From Thermoguttaceae bacterium (GTDB lineage: Bacteria; Planctomycetota; Planctomycetia; Pirellulales; Thermoguttaceae), in contig JAFTCU010000085.1 of the NCBI GenBank assembly GCA_017454585.1, positions 1-9,611 on the forward strand: a stretch of DNA of 9,611 nucleotides, given 5' to 3'. Within the stretch, counting starts at the first letter, position 1; each line of letters begins with the position of its first letter. A program made the translations under genes and the position numbers. The notes below the pieces were generated by a model that saw nothing but the letters and a program-made list of their open reading frames with translations, did not search any database and was not told where the DNA came from. Below, in pieces: positions 6,261-9,611 of this stretch.

Positions 6261-6424
6261 GGGAACGACGCTTCCAGCGTCGTTTTTAAAGCCCCCATCA
6301 CCAAGGGGGGTGGCACGTAGTGCCGGGGGGAGTCATTCGGCGTGCCGCGTAACTCCCCCAGTCTCGCTTCGCGAGCCAGCCCCCTCACAGAGGGGGCCTT
6401 TAAACGACGCTGGAAGCGTCGTCC
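6261..6424. repeat. 164-bp palindromic element with terminal inverted repeats (MITE-like)
   Basis: The ends are inverted repeats of about 35 bases (6261-6296 against 6392-6424) sharing an exact 18-base core. Each end is itself a hairpin: a 9-bp stem with loop TCC at 6264-6284, and an 8-bp stem with loop GGA at 6404-6422. Inside are GGCAC-GTA-GTGCC (6312-6324), CTCGC-TTC-GCGAG (6363-6375) and GCCCCCTC-ACA-GAGGGGGC (6379-6397), plus GGGGGGAGT/AACTCCCCC arms at 6325-6359. It has no coding capacity and no transposase. It sits 45 bases before the HIT gene. The general look, with CCCCC/GGGGG palindromes, recalls dispersed intergenic elements of gut bacteria, but copy number cannot be judged from one window. 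Confidence 0.82.
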
Positions 6425-6469
6425 CCGCAGGTCGCGCCCCACCAGACCTTTTGAATTCCCGCACCAACG

Positions 6470-7009
6470 ATGAGTTACCAGGAAATTTGGGCCCCGTGGC
6501 GCCTCGCCTACGTGACCTCCACCGAGAAAAAAGCCGAGCAGGACCTTTCCAGATTGAACTTTCTGGAAGGCGCGGACGTAAAATGCTTTATCTGCCAGGC
6601 GGCGGCCGACACGCCGGAACACGATGCCGAGCGGTACGTGCTCCAGCGGAACAAACGCTCGCTGGTCATCATGAACCGCTACCCGTACAATAATGGGCAC
6701 CTGCTCGTCACGCCGCGCCGTCACGTCGGACGTTTGGAACTTTTGACCAAAGAGGAGCACGTGGAGTTGATGGAAACCCTTTCCCGGATCGTTCCGATCA
6801 TGGAAAAAGTCATGAACTGCGACGGCTTCAACATCGGGCTGAACCTCGGCCGCGTCGCGGGGGCAGGGCTTCCGGGCCATTTACACTGGCATCTCGTTCC
6901 TCGCTGGAACGGCGACACGAATTTTATGCCGGTGCTGGCGTGCACGAACGTGATCCCGCAGTCGATGGACGCTTTGTGGGAAGTGCTTCACGAAGCGTTG
7001 AATTCGTAA
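6470..7009 (+). CDS. HIT-family protein, diadenosine tetraphosphate (Ap4A) phosphorylase-like
   Basis: Histidine-triad nucleotide hydrolase or transferase, cytoplasmic. The N-terminus MSYQEIWAPWRLAYV, a C-F-I-C pair (Cys39, Cys42; probable zinc ligands), NRYPYNNGHLLVTPRRHV at residues 69-86, and NIGLNLGRVAGAG at 121-133 match the actinobacterial-type Ap4A phosphorylase subgroup of the family. The triad motif is H137-L-H139-W-H141-L-V, followed by PRWNGDTNF; His139 is the expected nucleophile by position. The 179 residues are normal for the subgroup. There is no evident Shine-Dalgarno before the ATG, but the N-terminal W-x-P-W-R motif supports this start. The DUF1559 gene follows 44 bases later on the same strand, so the two may be co-transcribed although no functional link is obvious. 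A generic HIT hydrolase is the alternative. Confidence 0.9.
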   Translation: MSYQEIWAPWRLAYVTSTEKKAEQDLSRLNFLEGADVKCFICQAAADTPEHDAERYVLQRNKRSLVIMNRYPYNNGHLLVTPRRHVGRLELLTKEEHVELMETLSRIVPIMEKVMNCDGFNIGLNLGRVAGAGLPGHLHWHLVPRWNGDTNFMPVLACTNVIPQSMDALWEVLHEALNS

Positions 7010-7053
7010 GAAACACAAAAAAGATTTGAAGATTTAACTTTCAAGAGCCATTT

Positions 7054-8043
7054 ATGAAAACCAACTTTCGCCAAGCCTTTACGCTCGTCGAGCTTCTGGT
7101 CGTCATTGCGATCATTGGAATGTTGGTCGGACTTCTCCTCCCTGCCGTCCAGCAGGCTCGTGAGGCCGCGCGAACCATGCAGTGCGGAAACCACCTGAAG
7201 CAGTTGGGCCTGGCCGCGCTGAACCACGAGAGCGCGAACAAATTCCTCCCCTCGGGCGGCTGGCTTTTCACGGTGGACGGCGACCCCGATATGGGTTTCG
7301 GCCCGAAGCAGCCCGGTTCCTGGCAGTACAATCTTCTCCCGTTCCTGGAAGCCAACGCCCTCTGGCAGCTGGGAATGGATGGGAATCAAGTAGCAGACCA
7401 GGCGATCAAGAATGCCAACGAAACGCGCTCCAAAATGTCGCTCCCGCTTTTTAACTGCCCGTCGCGCCGGGCCGCGGTTCCGTACTACTCCGTCGGCGGA
7501 AGCGGCGTCAACAGTTCGACCTACCTGAACAACATGGCCGTGAAGGGAGACTATGCCGGCTGCACCGGAACGCAGTGGCTCTACACCACCTCGGTCAACT
7601 CGTACAATGACGGGCTGGCGCTGAGCCCCGCCTCGCTCGGGTACAAAGCGGATCAATCGGGCGTGGCTTTCGTCGCGAGTAAAGTGACCATGGGCGAGAT
7701 CCGCGACGGCTCCAGCAACACATTCCTGTGCGGCGAGAAGTACCTCCGCGCCGACAAATATACGCCCTCCTCGTCGAGCGATTCTTATGGCGGTGGGGAT
7801 GACCGGTGCATCTGGAACGGGTTCGATAATGATACGCTACGCCGCGCCGGGCAGTCGTACCGATGCTTCCAGGACCGCATGGGCGTGGATTACGATTACT
7901 ACTTCGGCTCGGTCCATGCTGGCGCACTTGGCATGACGATGGCAGACGGTTCCTCACATCGCGTGAGTTACAGCATCGACCCAGAAATTTGGGAGAATCT
8001 GGCAAACCGCGCCGACGGAAAAGTCGCCACGCTGCCGCAGTAA
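7054..8043 (+). CDS. DUF1559 (H-X9-DG) pseudopilin-like secreted protein
   Basis: Exported protein with a type IV prepilin-like N-terminus, of a family expanded in Planctomycetota and relatives. Its role is not established; suggestions include surface fibres or secretion-related assemblies. The N-terminus QAFTLVELLVVIAIIGMLVG (residues 7-26) is a class III signal with the conserved Glu at mature position 5. The residue before the cleavage site is Ala8, where Gly is usual. The DUF1559 start LLPAVQQAREAARTMQCGNHLKQLGLA follows directly. The C-terminus has the H-X9-DG motif (His288, Asp298-Gly299). Full length for the family at 329 residues. The site before the ATG at 7054 is weak (AAGAG). No terminator is obvious beyond the inverted heptad array starting four bases after the stop. 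Confidence 0.95.
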   Translation: MKTNFRQAFTLVELLVVIAIIGMLVGLLLPAVQQAREAARTMQCGNHLKQLGLAALNHESANKFLPSGGWLFTVDGDPDMGFGPKQPGSWQYNLLPFLEANALWQLGMDGNQVADQAIKNANETRSKMSLPLFNCPSRRAAVPYYSVGGSGVNSSTYLNNMAVKGDYAGCTGTQWLYTTSVNSYNDGLALSPASLGYKADQSGVAFVASKVTMGEIRDGSSNTFLCGEKYLRADKYTPSSSSDSYGGGDDRCIWNGFDNDTLRRAGQSYRCFQDRMGVDYDYYFGSVHAGALGMTMADGSSHRVSYSIDPEIWENLANRADGKVATLPQ

Positions 8044-8046
8044 GAA

Positions 8047-8130
8047 GTTTTCAGTTTTCAGTTGCCAGTTTTCAGTTCACTAAGTGAGGGCTGATAACTG
8101 ACAACTGATAACTGACAGCTGAAAACTCAG
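8047..8130. repeat. Inverted heptad arrays (CAGTT-type) between convergent genes
   Basis: The left arm, 8047-8081, has five 7-base units: GTTTTCA, GTTTTCA, GTTGCCA, GTTTTCA, GTTCACT. The right arm, 8090-8130, has units GCTGATA, ACTGACA, ACTGATA, ACTGACA, GCTGAAA and a partial ACTCAG. The arms are imperfect reverse complements around a short centre (8082-8089), so transcripts from either side can form a long stem. The array begins four bases after the DUF1559 stop and includes the Gfo/Idh/MocA stop codon (8127-8129). A bidirectional terminator or 3'-end stabiliser is a plausible role. Confidence 0.85.
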
Positions 8131-9536
8131 ATTTCCGGATGCTTCCACGGCGCGCGGTACGGCCGGGCGAGGAGTTTGTTCGCCTCCGGATTGTTCTTGA
8201 CGCAGATGTTCTCCGGATCCCATTCCAGGGCCGCGCCGCCCATCTGGAGCGAAATATTCGCGAGGATGCAGCTGGCCGTGGAGATGTAGCCCTCCTCAAT
8301 GTCCGAAGCCGGGCGGCCGCGGTCCACGATTCTGGCGAGGAAGTTCCACATGTGCGCGCGGTTCGCTCCCGCGATGTTCTTTTCCAGCCCCGGCTCGGTC
8401 TGGTCGGTCGGGTAGCGGTCAAATTCGGTCCCGGAATTCACTTTGACCCATTCACCGCCGCGGGGTTTGAAGTCGGCGCAGGACGAATTCGCCCGGAATT
8501 GCGCTTTCGTGCCGAGGATCTCGGTCCCCCAGTAGAACCGTCCGTCCGGGACTTCCGTCCAGGTGTGGTAGTGCCACTCGACGGTCTTTCCGTCGTAGTC
8601 GAAACGCGCCACCTGCGTGTCGGGGATCGTGGTGGTCGCCTCCGGGAACGCGAAGCGCCCGCCGTTCGACGTGATCTGCTTCGGCCAGCCGAGGTCCATC
8701 AGCCAGCGCGTCAGGTCGAACATGTGGACGCCCATGTCGCCGATGATGCCGTTTCCGTACTCCATGAACTGCCGCCATCCGCGGTGGAACTGCCGGTAAA
8801 ACTTCCCTTTCGGGGCCGGGCCGCACCAGAAGTCAAAGTCCCAGTTCGGCGGTGGGGTCTGATTCTGATCGTAGATCGGAGCGCCTCGCCAGCCGAGGAA
8901 GCAGTGCGTGTCGGCCGAGTAAATGTCGCCCATCGCGCCGGAATCGAAGTACTTCTTTTTCGCGTCCACGAGGATCGGCGTACTGCGGCGCTGCAAGCCC
9001 ACCTGAACGACACGGTTCAGACGGCGGGCCGTCTTGTACATCGCGGCGCACTCGATCACGTCCACGCCGATCGGCTTCTGGAGGTACACGTCGCAGCCCG
9101 CCTCCATCGCGGCGATCGCCGGCAGGGCGTGCCAGTGGTCCGGCGTCCCGATCAGGCAGACGTCGAGTTTCTCGTTCGCGAACATTTCGCGGTAGTCTTT
9201 GTAAAGATTTGGGACCTTTTTGTTCGCCTGGCGTTCTGCGATCAGGCGCCCCGCTTCTTCCAGAGTATTGGAATCGACGTCGCACAGAGCGCACACTTCA
9301 ATGTGCTCGCCGCCACACTGGATCAGGCGGAAGAGGTCGCTTTTCCCGTACCAGCCGGAACCGACCAGACCCACGCGCAAGTGCCGGCCCTCTTTTTCCC
9401 AGAGGTCCCGGTCGGCGTTTTCCAGGGGAGACTCAACGGTCTGAATTCCCGGTCCGTCCGCACGGACCTGAGCGTTTGCCAGAAGCCCGGCCGCCGCCAT
9501 CGCGCCGGTCTGTAAAAAGTTTCGTCTTGAAAACAT
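8127..9536 (-). CDS. Gfo/Idh/MocA-family oxidoreductase with Tat signal
   Basis: NAD(P)-dependent sugar or polyol oxidoreductase family, probably exported folded to the periplasm. The N-terminus SRRNFLQTGAMAAAGLLA (residues 3-20) is a twin-arginine signal. The Rossmann loop is VGLVGSGWYGKSD at 55-67, and TPDHWHALPA at 131-140 and the LQKP segment at 152-155 (catalytic-region Lys154, in the place of the family's EKP) follow. GDMGVHMFDLTRW at 266-278 is the substrate/oligomer region. Length 469 is in the range of secreted Planctomycetota paralogues, which are usually tied to glycan breakdown, but no glycoside hydrolase or sulfatase is visible here. The start has AAAGGA (complement of 9543-9548) six bases upstream. 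It converges with the DUF1559 gene, and its stop codon lies inside the heptad array. Cofactor-binding family is certain; substrate is unknown. Confidence 0.95.
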   Translation of the reverse strand: MFSRRNFLQTGAMAAAGLLANAQVRADGPGIQTVESPLENADRDLWEKEGRHLRVGLVGSGWYGKSDLFRLIQCGGEHIEVCALCDVDSNTLEEAGRLIAERQANKKVPNLYKDYREMFANEKLDVCLIGTPDHWHALPAIAAMEAGCDVYLQKPIGVDVIECAAMYKTARRLNRVVQVGLQRRSTPILVDAKKKYFDSGAMGDIYSADTHCFLGWRGAPIYDQNQTPPPNWDFDFWCGPAPKGKFYRQFHRGWRQFMEYGNGIIGDMGVHMFDLTRWLMDLGWPKQITSNGGRFAFPEATTTIPDTQVARFDYDGKTVEWHYHTWTEVPDGRFYWGTEILGTKAQFRANSSCADFKPRGGEWVKVNSGTEFDRYPTDQTEPGLEKNIAGANRAHMWNFLARIVDRGRPASDIEEGYISTASCILANISLQMGGAALEWDPENICVKNNPEANKLLARPYRAPWKHPEI

Positions 9537-9580
9537 GATTGATCCTTTTCTTGTTCTTAAATTAAGGTGGGGGAAGAAAT

Positions 9581-9611
9581 AGTTAGGAGTTAGGAGTGAG
9601 GAGTTAGGAGT
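9581..9611 (+). repeat. AGTTAGG heptad array, cut by the window edge
   Basis: Units AGTTAGG, AGTTAGG, AGTGAGG, AGTTAGG, AGT with an exact 7-base period, running off the right edge. It uses the same unit as 4343-4402 and the complement of 4463-4492. It lies about 45 bases upstream of the Gfo/Idh/MocA start. I see no convincing promoter between it and that gene. Confidence 0.8.

Noticed and set aside
8047..8130. CRISPR array
   Set aside because: Units are 7 bases with no spacers, and the array is inverted; this is a tandem repeat fold-back.
9075..9080. QKP instead of EKP in the Gfo/Idh/MocA protein as a catalytic oddity
   Set aside because: As far as I recall, VQKP/LQKP variants are common among secreted Planctomycetota members of the family, and the lysine is kept.
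8139..9515. 458-codon open frame on the plus strand
   Set aside because: It is entirely antisense to the Gfo/Idh/MocA gene, its translation is arginine-, valine- and alanine-rich without any motif, and such frames are expected opposite GC-rich genes.

Overview
The window looks like a chromosomal segment from a member of the Planctomycetota, or a close PVC relative. The strongest pointer is a DUF1559 pseudopilin-like protein with the C-terminal H-X9-DG motif, a family greatly expanded in that group. A Tat-exported Gfo/Idh/MocA oxidoreductase and a menaquinone gene of the futalosine route fit the same picture. The sequence is moderately GC-rich, so long antisense open frames are common; I treated these as shadows. 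I see no rRNA, tRNA, CRISPR array, transposase or phage gene.

Layout, left to right. (1) 1-628, minus strand: a small membrane protein (NqrM/DUF539-like at its N-terminus) overlaps by 4 bases the start of mqnC, which runs off the left edge. (2) 629-805: divergent promoters of the form TTGAAA-N16/17-TA(T/A)A(C/A)T. (3) 806-1810, plus strand: an apparently solitary D12-class adenine DNA methyltransferase, convergent with the next gene and 5 bases from it. (4) 1816-6045, minus strand, reading right to left: an FGGY carbohydrate kinase, a PfkB carbohydrate kinase, and an ApbE flavin transferase. (5) 6046-6469: an intergenic region with two divergent candidate promoters and a folded 164-bp repeat element. 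(6) 6470-8043, plus strand: a HIT protein of the Ap4A phosphorylase type, then the DUF1559 protein. (7) 8127-9536, minus strand: the Gfo/Idh/MocA protein. (8) 9537-9611: its upstream region and the start of a heptad repeat array.

Functionally the window is mixed rather than one pathway. Menaquinone synthesis (MqnC) and flavinylation (ApbE, with the NqrM-like protein as a possible partner) both relate to respiratory electron transport. The two adjacent kinases of different folds suggest catabolism of an unidentified sugar, with the FGGY gene having its own promoter. HIT, DUF1559 and Gfo/Idh/MocA show no clear link to each other.

The most unusual content is non-coding. Four repeat structures sit in the gaps, and three of them lie at or inside the 3' ends of genes. 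Two are 7-bp-period arrays arranged as inverted pairs (4343-4492 and 8047-8130), and a further array starts at 9581. One is a 48-bp double-hairpin unit present twice in inverted orientation (2929-2976 and 3099-3146), whose four differences all preserve the fold. One is a 164-bp element with terminal inverted repeats and at least five hairpins (6261-6424). I found no convincing new protein-based system; these repeats are the best candidates for something undescribed.
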